Shown one piece after another: positions 7,761-16,551 of a stretch of DNA of 21,070 nt. The notes beneath the pieces were generated by a model. The model was given only the letters and a program-made list of their open reading frames with translations, did not search any database and was not told where the DNA came from. Position 1 is the stretch's first letter. Every line of letters starts with the position of its first letter. Origin of the DNA: Desulfatitalea sp. UBA4791 (GTDB lineage: Bacteria > Desulfobacterota > Desulfobacteria > Desulfobacterales > Desulfosarcinaceae); NCBI GenBank assembly GCA_002402905.1, contig DHGT01000095.1:1-21070 (forward strand), read 5' to 3'. The position numbers and the translations under genes were made by a program.

Positions 7761-10691
7761 TTATTCTTCTATGCTCTTCATCAATTCATTCGCAATATGG
7801 GAAGATTCAATGCGCATCATGCTTTCCTGGGCACTGCCGTAGCTCAACAGGTTGATGCTGCCGTACCATAGAACTTTTTGATCCAGGACAGCAAATTTCT
7901 GGTGGATATTGGATTTGAGAACGACTCTGACGCCGCTATCCGTCAAAAGGTTCAACGCTTTCTGCATCGCGGGGTGATCTTTCGGAGGAAAATCCTCTTT
8001 CGGGCGGGTGACGACAATAACGCGGAGATTCTTCCCGGTAGAGATTTTAAGGTGTTGCACCATCTGATGCGTGCGTTTTTCCCTTACAAACGGGCTTACG
8101 ATGACGATCTCCTTTTCCGCGGCAACAATATCCTGGTTGAAAACGGGTAAAAAATTATCTTTGCTGAAAATGATGTCCAATGGCGCCTCCATGGTCTCTT
8201 CGGCCTTGGCTTTGTAGCCCATGGCGGCGTACCCGTTCAGCCTTTTGTGATACATTCTCTCCAGCATCTTCACTTGGATATCCACATAGTCATAAATCCG
8301 CACCTCTTTTTTCGTTTCGAAGAGCCGATGCAGCCTGCCGGCATATTGCTGCAACGTGCCTTTCCAGGATATGGGCATGGCCAAGAATAAAGTGTCAAGA
8401 CGCGGCTCGTCAAAACCTTCTCCGATCAAATGACCGGTGGCCACTAGGATGATATTTTTATGAACCGGTGTTTCGGCGATACGCTGAAAGGCCTTTTGAA
8501 TCGGTTTTTTCCCCATTCCGCCTGTCAATGCAATCACGTCCCGGACCTGTTCCTTTAATTTTTTAGCCAGCAATTCGACATGGGCGGTTCGCAACGTTAA
8601 AACAAGGCAGTTGCCTCCCTGAGAATAATTTGAAAGCACATCGTCGATAATCTGCTGATTCCTGAAGGCGCTGTCCATGATCTCGGAATATAATTCCTGG
8701 ATGGACAGATCTTTTTCATCGCTGCCCAGGGGAATTCTCAAGGAGGTAAACCGCGGAACGATATAGTGGTCGAACGGCCTGTTTTCGGCTTGTTTTTTGG
8801 GGTCGTCCCGGTATCGGATCGGGCCGCAGTGCATGAAAAGGATCGGATGATGTCCGTCCTTTCTTGTCGGTGTGGCGGTCAGGCCATAGACATATTTCGC
8901 CGGGGCGGTTTTCAGGATTTGCTCATAGGTGAATGCGGATGCATGATGGCACTCATCGGCAATGATCATCCCGTAATGTTTTATGCAATTTTTTACCTCT
9001 CCCTGTCGGCTCAACGATTGCATCACGGCAACATCCACAATGCCGTTTAACGTATTTTTGCCTGCGCCCAATTGGCCGATGGCGCTCATTTTCTTCTTGC
9101 GCCCCCTTTTCCTGCCTGCGGCGACAGGCGGCTCCGGCAAGGGTTCATTCACCACCAGGAATTCCGACAGCTTTTCCTTCCATTGGGACAGCAGACTGAC
9201 CTTGTCAACCAGGATGAGCGTATTCACTTTTTTCTCGGCAATCAGTTTAATCGTCACGATGGTCTTGCCGAAGGCGGTTGTGCCTGACAGTATGCCGATA
9301 TCGCTTCGTTGCAGGTGCTGCAGGGCCAGGGACTGTTCATCCCTCAGATGACCCTTGAACGCAACGTCGATCTTTTTTCCACTGTAGGTTTTATCGATGA
9401 ACCGGATATCCAGCCCGTGTCCTTCAAGCTCTTGGGACAGTTCCGGCTCGCACCCTCTTGGCAAGCATAGATACGCCCTTGTTTCATCGGCGCAGGAGAT
9501 GACCCGGGAGTGCCCATGGGTCGGCAGTCGCATGGCCTGCTGTCTGTAAAAAAGCGGGTTCTTAAAGGATGCGAGCCGCTTCAACCGGTTCAACGCCCTT
9601 TGGGAAATCCCCGTTTTTGGAATATACAGCATATTCGCTCTGATGATGTGTATTCGCTCGGGGAAATCATATTTTTGCAGTTCGGTTTTGGATGTTTTTC
9701 TTTCCCAGGGTTTCCCCGTCTCCTCTGCCGGATCTGCTTTCAGTGTGCCCAGTTCATGGCCGGAGCAAAGTTTTGAAGTCAGCTCTTCAAGACGGGCTTC
9801 GGAAATTTTTTGAATAGCGGATAAGCATGCCCATTGGTCGCGGTATGAATTAAATTGTGCATCGATGAATTCACTATTTTTGTTCTCCCTGGCTGCTTTT
9901 TGCAGCGGCAACGCGATCAAATTCCCAAGGCCGCCTTTGGGCATGGTATCCTGGCTGGGAAACAGCCGGTCATAGGATTTAAAGCGGATTTCATGCCGCA
10001 GGCCCATGGAATAGGTGAGCAGGGCGGTGCCGAATTTGCGCGCCAAAGCGGCGGACAGCCGATTTTCAAAGAAAAACCAGACATGACCTCCTTTTCCGGA
10101 TCGTGACCGTTCCACGGCAACAGGGATGTTGAACGCCGTGCAAGCCTTTCTGACCACAGAGACATCTTTTCGCCAGCCTGCTTCGTCAAAATCCATGGCC
10201 AGAAAACGGCATGTTTCATCGGGCAGCATCGGATAGATGCCGGCAACGATCCTTCCCTTTAAATGATCTTCAATGACATTCTCGTCCAAAGGGGCATACA
10301 GTCTGTTTTTGCATTTGCTGCAGGGGATTTTGGGCTTGCCGCACATGCCGGGTTGCCATTGATAGAGGCAAACAGGCGAATATCCCGATGTTCCTTTGTT
10401 TCCATTCTCCCATCGCTTGGCGTAGACATCATCACGGCCTCTGAATAGCGACATGAACAGACGGATCTTCACAAGCGGATCCGACTTGCCGTTCACACCT
10501 GAAAAACAGTTCCTGCATGCCGATTCGTCGTCAGGTATATCTGTTTCCGTGCTGTTTGCCGAGTCTGTGTGTCGGCTAAGCTCAGGCTCGCCAAGCCCGA
10601 GTTGAGTTCTCAATCGACTGTTTTCTTTAATCAGACGATTAATTTCATCCGATAAGAGATTGAATTTTTGGAGTAGCTCATCGTAATCCAT
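7761..10691 (-). CDS. TOTE-type primase, helicase and PLD-like protein
   Basis: A 976-residue protein with three enzymatic parts. Residues ~1-40 form a coiled coil. A zinc-ribbon-like set (C108, C117, C124, C127) leads into an archaeo-eukaryotic primase domain of the TOTE conflict type: acidic FLAMDFDE (D167, D169) and RSGKGGHVWFFF (H203). Residues ~440-810 are a superfamily 2 helicase: P-loop GTTAFGKT (470-477), DECHH (589-593), GLTATPTRKDG, and motif VI QQYAGRLHR. The C-terminus has one phospholipase-D motif, H930-x-K-x4-D937 with GSINLLSYGS. TOTE proteins are described as predicted conflict (defence or transposon-linked) systems. Length is normal and no lesion is seen. It converges on the Wadjet remnant with a 22-base gap. 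The ribosome site is weak (GGGTG). Confidence 0.88.
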   Translation of the reverse strand: MDYDELLQKFNLLSDEINRLIKENSRLRTQLGLGEPELSRHTDSANSTETDIPDDESACRNCFSGVNGKSDPLVKIRLFMSLFRGRDDVYAKRWENGNKGTSGYSPVCLYQWQPGMCGKPKIPCSKCKNRLYAPLDENVIEDHLKGRIVAGIYPMLPDETCRFLAMDFDEAGWRKDVSVVRKACTAFNIPVAVERSRSGKGGHVWFFFENRLSAALARKFGTALLTYSMGLRHEIRFKSYDRLFPSQDTMPKGGLGNLIALPLQKAARENKNSEFIDAQFNSYRDQWACLSAIQKISEARLEELTSKLCSGHELGTLKADPAEETGKPWERKTSKTELQKYDFPERIHIIRANMLYIPKTGISQRALNRLKRLASFKNPLFYRQQAMRLPTHGHSRVISCADETRAYLCLPRGCEPELSQELEGHGLDIRFIDKTYSGKKIDVAFKGHLRDEQSLALQHLQRSDIGILSGTTAFGKTIVTIKLIAEKKVNTLILVDKVSLLSQWKEKLSEFLVVNEPLPEPPVAAGRKRGRKKKMSAIGQLGAGKNTLNGIVDVAVMQSLSRQGEVKNCIKHYGMIIADECHHASAFTYEQILKTAPAKYVYGLTATPTRKDGHHPILFMHCGPIRYRDDPKKQAENRPFDHYIVPRFTSLRIPLGSDEKDLSIQELYSEIMDSAFRNQQIIDDVLSNYSQGGNCLVLTLRTAHVELLAKKLKEQVRDVIALTGGMGKKPIQKAFQRIAETPVHKNIILVATGHLIGEGFDEPRLDTLFLAMPISWKGTLQQYAGRLHRLFETKKEVRIYDYVDIQVKMLERMYHKRLNGYAAMGYKAKAEETMEAPLDIIFSKDNFLPVFNQDIVAAEKEIVIVSPFVREKRTHQMVQHLKISTGKNLRVIVVTRPKEDFPPKDHPAMQKALNLLTDSGVRVVLKSNIHQKFAVLDQKVLWYGSINLLSYGSAQESMMRIESSHIANELMKSIEE

Positions 10692-10743
10692 ATCGTTTCA
10701 CCCGGACCATAGGAGACGGAAAGGGACAGCTAACAAGCTATTA

Positions 10744-11061
10744 TCAAAAAATGCCGGAATTTTCCGGTTTTACAAGCTGTGCGCGCCGGTACCATCGGGT
10801 GGCCGCATCGAATTGTTGCTGGTGCAAACAGGCGAGAAATGCCAGGCCGGCTGCTTCAGGCGTATGTTTCAGCTGCCAGGAATGTTCAGCAGCGCGGAGC
10901 GCATCGCTGCTTCGGCGGCGTTGCAGACAGTGCCGGCCTTCTTCCAGGGCCTGCTGCGCGGCCTGGCGGATATGCACCAGCGGCACCAGGTCGGCCCCGC
11001 AACGCGTGCAGCAGTCGGCGTCGGGGTTGTGTTTTCGGCAGGCCGGACAGGTTAGATCCAC
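10744..11061 (-). CDS. Zinc-ribbon protein with TPR-like tail
   Basis: A 105-residue hypothetical protein. C5-x2-C8 and C18-x2-C21 form an N-terminal zinc ribbon (LTCPACRK ... CCTRCGADLVP). The rest is helical (RQAAQQALEEGRHCLQ, DALRAAEHSWQLK, AAGLAFLACLHQQQFDAATRWYRRAQ) and looks like two or three TPR-type helices. The start is GTG at 11061 on the minus strand, six bases after the Hsp70 stop, with GGAGG in the end of the Hsp70 gene. Last gene of the chaperone operon. It may be a client or adaptor protein for the Hsp70; that is inference. Confidence 0.65.
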   Translation of the reverse strand: MDLTCPACRKHNPDADCCTRCGADLVPLVHIRQAAQQALEEGRHCLQRRRSSDALRAAEHSWQLKHTPEAAGLAFLACLHQQQFDAATRWYRRAQLVKPENSGIF

Positions 11062-11067
11062 GGAATA

Positions 11068-12801
11068 TCAATCCTCCAGATAAAAGAGCATATCCGACAA
11101 CGATTCGTTCAACTGCGCCAGCCTATCGGCATCCCCATTGGAAACGGCCTTCTGGCTGTCCGCCAGCAGGCTGCGCAGCTCCTGGGCATCGGTGGGGTCG
11201 ATGCTGTCGAGAAGCACCCCGGCGCGCTTTCGAAGGTCCTTGGCGGCGTTGATCAATGCCTGTTTGGCATCGGTCGTTTGCGAAGCGTCTGCGGTGGTTG
11301 CTGGAGCATGCCCGAGAGCCGCGGACAGATTCTCCCGTGCCGCGTTCAAATCCAGCGGTGCTTTACCGTTGTCTGTTTCCATGGTTACGGTTTTGGACAG
11401 GCCGGTGCGTTTTTCAACTGCGGTAACCTGCAGCAGGCCATTAAGATCCAAGGCCAGGGTGAGGACGATTTCATTGCCCGCGGGGCAGTCGCTGAGACCT
11501 TCGACCAGAAAATTGCCGATAAAAATATTGTCTTCGGCCAGGGGCGCTTCACCCTGGAAAATGCGCACATCCACGGCTTTCTGGCCATCGAACATGGTGG
11601 CGAAAGCTTCCCCTTTTTTGGCGGGCAACGCCGTGCCGCGCCGGATCAGGGGCACGAAGATATCTTCTCTCATTTGGCCGTCGAGCATCCCGACGGCGCG
11701 GGTGCCGAAGGTGTACGGCGTGATGTCCACCAGGATGCTGTGGGTTTTTTGCCCGTTGATGACACCGGCCTGGATGGCGGCGCCCATGGCGACAATGAGA
11801 TCGGGATCGATCTCCTGGTGGGTTTCGGTCCTGATGGCGTTGCCCACCAGTTCTGATACCAGGGGGGTGCGCGAGGACCCGCCCACCAGGATGACCTTGT
11901 CCACCGCCCCGGGCAGGATGGCGGCATCCTTGAAACAGCGGTGCACGCTGTCCATGGTTTTTTCCAGCAGGGGCCGGATCATCTCCTCGTAGTCGGTCCG
12001 CGCGATTTCCAGATCCAGATGCAGATCGCTCAGGATAAACTCTTCGCGGATGCGCGCATAGGGGGCATCGGACAATTCGCGCTTTGCTTTCTCGACGGCC
12101 GCCCACAAGCGGTTGGCGGCTTTAAGATCGGTCTTCAGGCGGACGCCCTGCTGTTCGAAAAAAAGATCGTCGGCATAGTCCATCAGCAGGCGGTCGAAAT
12201 CATCGCCGCCCAGGTGGGTGTTGCCGTGACTGGCCTTGACCTCCACCACGCCGTTTTGCACCACGACCAGAGAGGCGTCGAAGGTGCCGCCCCCCAGATC
12301 GTAAACCAGCACGGTCTGGTCGGTTCCCAGGTCGTGGTCGTAGGCCAGGGCCGCCGCCGTGGGTTCGTTGATGATGCGCCGGACCTTGAGCCCGGCCAGT
12401 TCCCCGGCGCTGCGGGTTGCTTTGCGCTGGGCATCGTCGAAATAGGCCGGTACCGTAATCACCGCTTCGGTCACCGCTTCTCCCAAATGTGTTTCGGCGA
12501 CCGATTTGAGTTTGGTCAAAATCATCGCCGAAATCTCTTCCGGGCTGAAGGATCGATCCGCCAGAGAGATCCTCGTATTCTCGCCCATCTTGCGTTTGAT
12601 AGACAGAATCGTTGCCTCGGGAGCCGCCACCATCTGGTTTTTGGCGGTGCGGCCCACCAGGATGTTGCCGCCGGGATCGATGCCGACGCACGACGGCATG
12701 ATCGGCTCGCCTTCCACAGGGATGATTTCGGGTTTTCCGTCCCGGATGACGGCGATCTCCGAATTGGTGGTGCCCAGGTCGATGCCTACGATGACGCTCA
12801 T
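11068..12801 (-). CDS. Hsp70 family chaperone (DnaK-like)
   Basis: A 577-residue Hsp70, about 60 residues shorter than standard DnaK. The ATPase domain is complete: phosphate 1 motif GIDLGTTNS (6-14), NEPTAAALAYD (145-155), phosphate 2 VYDLGGGTFD (166-175), adenosine motif VGGSSRTP near residue 310. The substrate domain (DITPYTFG, then the beta part with FATMFDGQ, VRIFQGE, NFLVEGL) and a short helical lid follow; no EEVD-like or DnaK tail is visible. It follows the GrpE-like gene with a four-base overlap (ATGA), and heads a local set with J-like and TPR proteins. It is therefore probably a specialised Hsp70 rather than the housekeeping DnaK. HscC-like paralogues are a known comparison. Confidence 0.92.
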   Translation of the reverse strand: MSVIVGIDLGTTNSEIAVIRDGKPEIIPVEGEPIMPSCVGIDPGGNILVGRTAKNQMVAAPEATILSIKRKMGENTRISLADRSFSPEEISAMILTKLKSVAETHLGEAVTEAVITVPAYFDDAQRKATRSAGELAGLKVRRIINEPTAAALAYDHDLGTDQTVLVYDLGGGTFDASLVVVQNGVVEVKASHGNTHLGGDDFDRLLMDYADDLFFEQQGVRLKTDLKAANRLWAAVEKAKRELSDAPYARIREEFILSDLHLDLEIARTDYEEMIRPLLEKTMDSVHRCFKDAAILPGAVDKVILVGGSSRTPLVSELVGNAIRTETHQEIDPDLIVAMGAAIQAGVINGQKTHSILVDITPYTFGTRAVGMLDGQMREDIFVPLIRRGTALPAKKGEAFATMFDGQKAVDVRIFQGEAPLAEDNIFIGNFLVEGLSDCPAGNEIVLTLALDLNGLLQVTAVEKRTGLSKTVTMETDNGKAPLDLNAARENLSAALGHAPATTADASQTTDAKQALINAAKDLRKRAGVLLDSIDPTDAQELRSLLADSQKAVSNGDADRLAQLNESLSDMLFYLED

Positions 12802-13502
12802 GAATGACTCCCTTTGTTGATGGCGATTTTCACTTCGGCGAATTTCAACACTTCGTCTTTGAGCAGGTATCCTGCCGCCAGCTCTTCGATGACGGTGTTA
12901 TGGGCAACGGTGTCGCTGGCCGCCACCGCCACGGCTTTCATCTTTGACGGATCGAAAAGCCGGCCGACCGTATCCATGGGAACCACTCCGGCATCGCGCA
13001 AAAGCATCTGAAAATGTTCCCGCAGCAGATCGAATCCCTGTTTGAACGCGGTCCAGTCCGCCACCCATCGGCGACGGAATGCTAAAAAGCCGGCCTTGGG
13101 CGGATCGGCCAGTTTGCCGTCCAGGCGGTCCATGCGCTCCAGCATTTCCGCAAAGGGTGTCAGGAATCGCTTTTGGGCGGACAGGGGCATCCCGCCGGGC
13201 TGCTGTTGTTCGGCGGCCAGGCGGTGGGATATTTCCTGAAGCATGCGTTCAAATCCATCCAGGCTCTCGCCGAAACGTGCAAAGGTTTCGTGGCTGCGCC
13301 GGGAACTTTTGCTGACGTCACTGCGCAGCACGCACAGGGCCTCGAAAAATGAATATAAATCGGGACGGGACTCGGCCTGCGGCGGTGATACCGCCGGGGG
13401 CGTGTCGAGTTGATCGAGCCATTGGTTATAGTTTGCCGTTATCTCAAGCTTCCAGTCATTCACAAGCGTTTTATGCCTTTCTGTCGTGCTGCCGGCGGCC
13501 AT
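12798..13502 (-). CDS. GrpE-like nucleotide exchange factor
   Basis: A 234-residue protein. The C-terminal ~80 residues show the GrpE head: DTVGRLFDPSKMKAVAV and HNTVIEELAAGYLLKDEVLKFAEVKIA match the GrpE beta-domain pattern. The N-terminal half is a long helix-rich region unlike housekeeping GrpE, with SFFEALCVLRSDVSKSSR. GrpE opens the nucleotide site of Hsp70; here the partner is the overlapping downstream Hsp70 gene. Start is the ATG at 13502, without a strong ribosome site. A 40-base gap separates it from the J-like gene. Confidence 0.85.
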   Translation of the reverse strand: MAAGSTTERHKTLVNDWKLEITANYNQWLDQLDTPPAVSPPQAESRPDLYSFFEALCVLRSDVSKSSRRSHETFARFGESLDGFERMLQEISHRLAAEQQQPGGMPLSAQKRFLTPFAEMLERMDRLDGKLADPPKAGFLAFRRRWVADWTAFKQGFDLLREHFQMLLRDAGVVPMDTVGRLFDPSKMKAVAVAASDTVAHNTVIEELAAGYLLKDEVLKFAEVKIAINKGSHS

Positions 13503-13542
13503 GGGCTGAATAGCGCAGGCTTTTTGATCAGCCGCCGCTTTA

Positions 13543-13848
13543 TCACCGGGCGGCGTATTCTTGCAGTGTACGCATCAGGGTTTTATGGTCAGGCGGTATA
13601 CGCCGGCGCTGCCGGCTGAAATGCTGCCGGACGGCATCCATCGGAGATGCGACCGTGGATTGGGTATTGAATAAGATGTAGCGCAAACGGCAGTCTTCGT
13701 CTTTAATGGCTTGATACGCTTCGTTTACGGCACAGAACTGCTCAGGAGCGTGCTCCGGCGGAAAGCGTTTGACAGCTTCCAGGTAGGCGGTTCGTACCGC
13801 TTCGTCATCGGCATCGGGCGTAACGCCCAACAGGTCGAATGGATTCAT
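13543..13848 (-). CDS. J-domain-like protein lacking the HPD motif
   Basis: A 101-residue protein starting MNPFDLLGV, as J domains do (NPF-DLLGV...AYLEAVKRF), with helix III and IV features (FCAVNEAYQAIKDEDCRLRYILF). Where DnaJ has the essential HPD tripeptide, this protein reads RFPPEHAPEQF, so no HPD is present. I chose the ATG at 13848 because AGGGGG lies upstream; the open frame extends only to a TTG at 13869 that overlaps the TPR gene stop. A protein of this kind may dock on the partner Hsp70 without stimulating its ATPase, or use the variant motif; unknown. Confidence 0.8.
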   Translation of the reverse strand: MNPFDLLGVTPDADDEAVRTAYLEAVKRFPPEHAPEQFCAVNEAYQAIKDEDCRLRYILFNTQSTVASPMDAVRQHFSRQRRRIPPDHKTLMRTLQEYAAR

Positions 13849-13865
13849 TGCAGGCTGCCCCCTGT

Positions 13866-16322
13866 TCAAAAGAGTTCCAGTTGTTCCGGTCCCTTGGGTT
13901 TAGGTTTTTTCTCCGGTGTCTTTTTGTTTTTACGCGATGACCTTTTCAGCGCATCGAACAGATCCGTCATGGCCTCAACCTCCTGCTCGTCAAAATCATC
14001 CGGGAAATCCATTTCAGGATCATCGGTGATTTCATGATTCTTGATCGCTTCCAGTTCGTTGCGCATCTTTTGCACGGCAACGGCCACCCGCGCTTCCTTT
14101 TGCTCCCGGGCAAGCTGCAATATGGTCTCCAATTCCCAGATCTGTTTGGGAAGGTCCTGAAAAGAGCCTGCCGCTGAATACTGCGCAAGGAAACGGTGGT
14201 AGCGGAAAAAGGCATCGTCGGGATGGCGTTGCAGCATGTTGTCGACACACCGCTTGGCGATTTCCGGATGGTCGCATTCATCGCTCAGGGCATAAGCCAG
14301 AATGGATTTGGCCTGGGCCCGGGTCGTTTCCATGCCGGCCGCCCGGAGCATATACCGTTCGAAGCGGTCTGTTTCCGCCCACAGGCCCATAACGGGTTCG
14401 GGAAGATCCTGGGCATAGAGCAAGGTGTCGGCCAGCGCTGCGGCCGTGATCGGGTCGGCGGCGCCTTTCAAGGCCTTGCGGACAGCCGCCAGGCTCCTTT
14501 GTCGGTGCCGGTCCGGCACGCCGTAATATTGGGCGACGATCCAGTAGAATACGTGAACTTTAAATTCACCGGCCGGTTGTTCGGCCAGGGCCTGCCGCCA
14601 GATCCGGTCGGCTTCGGCGTCGTTGCCGGCGAGCTGCTCAAAGGCCGCCCAGCGTGCATACAGATACGCGCGGCCGAGGTTGAAATGGTCTGCATTCGCA
14701 TCCGCGACCGCGATCACGTTGGGCAGCAGCGCCCTGAACTTATCGGCCCTGTCCTTGAGCGCATAATTGTGTGCGGCCCGGATACAGGCCACACTGTACA
14801 TTTCACGCACGGCGCGATCTGTAGGATCCAGTGCCAATGCCTGATCCAGGTAATTCATGGCCTTGACCAGCGCCTTGCGATTCATGCACCGGACGCCGGC
14901 CTTGAACAATACGTCTTTCTCCTCGGGAAATTGTTTGATCACCTGATCCAGATGCCTGTTGACACTGGCGCTGTCATTGATTTTTTCGAAAAAGCCGATC
15001 CGCGCCAGCCGCGTGTCCCGGGAATCGGGATCGGCCTCCAGGCTTTTTTCATAACAGTATCGGGCCAGTCCGGTGTTTCTAAGGGTGATGGTATTCCGGC
15101 GCCGGCGGCTGAAAAAGAAGCCGAACGGATTGTCGTCGGGGATCTCCTCTGAAAAAAGATCCCCCATTCGGCCGTAAACCAGGGCCCGCACTTTGGGCGA
15201 CCCCGCATAAGGCGACGCATCCAGTTCCAGAAAATGTTCCCATTGCATCAGAATCTGCTCATCGAAGTCCTGCTGCTCAAAATACAAAGCGGCGGATCGG
15301 CTGGCCCAGAATTGCGCCAGGACATTGCCATTGCTCTTGGCCCTGGCCGAGCGGGCCAATTGTCGGAAATATTTCCAGGCAGGCTCGGAGGGCAATTGGA
15401 AGCAGGCGTTATAATACAGCTCGGTCAGGGTATACGCCAGCCCCGGCGACAACGTGGGGAAATGATCCAGGGCGCTCAACATGTGGTTCAGGGAATCGCG
15501 AAAGCGCCCCACCTGCCACAAATATTCGGCCCTAGCCAGGGCCGGGGCTATTTCCGGATAGCCGGCCACGGCGCACATCGATGCCAGCAAATCGGGGTCC
15601 CTGGCAACATCGCCACCGCCTGCCGGATGGGCCAACAGCTCCACATAGGGAACTGCGGCTGCTTCGGGTACGGTTCCGGCAGCGATCATTTTAAACGCCG
15701 CCAGGGCCTTGGCATCTTCCTGGCTGTAAAAGGCGCAATAGCCTTTAACCAGACATTTCCAGGAGAAAAAGATGGATTGCAACCCGATATCTCTGACGGC
15801 GGACAGGGCCCGCTGATACGCTTGCCCGGCAACGGCCGCAAGGGCCGTCTGAATTCGCTGCAGATGATCGCCCACAGCATCCGGCAGGGCTTGTGGCGGG
15901 GGGCTCTCTTCAAAGGCCATAACCAGGGCATCGGCAACCAGAGCACCTTCCTGCGGGGGGATTTGAACGCCGCCGGCCAACACTTTAATTGCCACCCCCG
16001 CTGCTTTGGCAAACTCCCGGCTCTTAAGCCACAGGCGAATACTTTCGACGCTATGCGCATCACCTGGCAATTTCTCGAGTTGGTCGAGAACCATGCCGGC
16101 CTCCACCAGCATTCCCTTGTCGAGCCTTTGTTTGTACAGGCCTTCATACGCCGCCCGCAGCCCTGGCAGGTAAGCGTCCGGGTCTTGCTTTATCAGCGCC
16201 TTGTAGTGGTCCACAGCCTGCCGGAACCGGCCGGCGGAAAGATGGTTTTTGGCCTGCTGCTCAAGGGTCTTGGGATACAAAACTTTGGAGCCGCCGCTCT
16301 TTTTTTTCTTTTTCTTAGCCAT
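13866..16322 (-). CDS. Large TPR-repeat protein of the Hsp70 operon
   Basis: An 818-residue helical protein. It begins MAKKKKKKSGGSK, a basic lysine run, then TPR-type repeats (AGRFRQAVDHYKALIKQDP near residue 30; FRDSLNHMLSALDHFP; KALVKAMNYLDQALALDPTDRAV near 480). The C-terminus is acidic (DFPDDFDEQEVEAM) followed by a basic KRSSRKNKKTPEKKPKPKGPEQ tail. I chose ATG 16322; the frame opens further upstream, including an ATG at 16352, without a good ribosome site. It is first gene of the minus-strand operon and its stop nearly meets the J-like gene. TPR proteins often bind Hsp70 or its clients; the role here is inferred. Confidence 0.85.
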   Translation of the reverse strand: MAKKKKKKSGGSKVLYPKTLEQQAKNHLSAGRFRQAVDHYKALIKQDPDAYLPGLRAAYEGLYKQRLDKGMLVEAGMVLDQLEKLPGDAHSVESIRLWLKSREFAKAAGVAIKVLAGGVQIPPQEGALVADALVMAFEESPPPQALPDAVGDHLQRIQTALAAVAGQAYQRALSAVRDIGLQSIFFSWKCLVKGYCAFYSQEDAKALAAFKMIAAGTVPEAAAVPYVELLAHPAGGGDVARDPDLLASMCAVAGYPEIAPALARAEYLWQVGRFRDSLNHMLSALDHFPTLSPGLAYTLTELYYNACFQLPSEPAWKYFRQLARSARAKSNGNVLAQFWASRSAALYFEQQDFDEQILMQWEHFLELDASPYAGSPKVRALVYGRMGDLFSEEIPDDNPFGFFFSRRRRNTITLRNTGLARYCYEKSLEADPDSRDTRLARIGFFEKINDSASVNRHLDQVIKQFPEEKDVLFKAGVRCMNRKALVKAMNYLDQALALDPTDRAVREMYSVACIRAAHNYALKDRADKFRALLPNVIAVADANADHFNLGRAYLYARWAAFEQLAGNDAEADRIWRQALAEQPAGEFKVHVFYWIVAQYYGVPDRHRQRSLAAVRKALKGAADPITAAALADTLLYAQDLPEPVMGLWAETDRFERYMLRAAGMETTRAQAKSILAYALSDECDHPEIAKRCVDNMLQRHPDDAFFRYHRFLAQYSAAGSFQDLPKQIWELETILQLAREQKEARVAVAVQKMRNELEAIKNHEITDDPEMDFPDDFDEQEVEAMTDLFDALKRSSRKNKKTPEKKPKPKGPEQLELF

Positions 16323-16464
16323 GGTCCGTATAAATGCAATTTTTACAGCCATCCTGTCAACTATCCACAAAAAGCCGCCAGTGAAAAGCCGAAAAAAAGT
16401 TCCGATAACATCGCGGCGGCCAAAAAGCGGACCTCGAAAAGACGGGCAGTTACGGAGGGGCCGC

Positions 16465-16551
16465 ATGAGTGAAAGTGCAAGGAACTCCTTATTCCAGGAA
16501 ATTTTGATTGAGAAAAATTTCTCTTTCGAAACCGTGAAAGGATCAGGCGGG
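16465..16551 (+). pseudogene. Possible 5' fragment of a release-factor-like gene
   Basis: GGAGGGG (16454-16460) precedes an ATG that starts MSESARNSLFQEIL and continues to FSFETVKGSGG. This resembles the beginning of RF-1-type peptidyl hydrolase domains just before their GGQ motif. The similarity stops at the point where the frame runs into DNA antisense to the Doc gene end (16543). I read it as the front of a lost gene. Evidence is a short motif and a good ribosome site only. Confidence 0.3.

Noticed and set aside
10754..10768. Terminator at CCGGAATTTTCCGG-like palindrome
   Set aside because: The loop would be too small, no T-run follows, and it lies inside the zinc-ribbon coding sequence.
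16323..16464. CRISPR or small RNA in the gap before the TPR gene
   Set aside because: No repeated units; lysine-codon-like A runs and scattered GC only.
15234..16472. Plus-strand frame of 412 codons opposite the TPR protein
   Set aside because: No domain resemblance and antisense to TPR repeats in a coherent operon.
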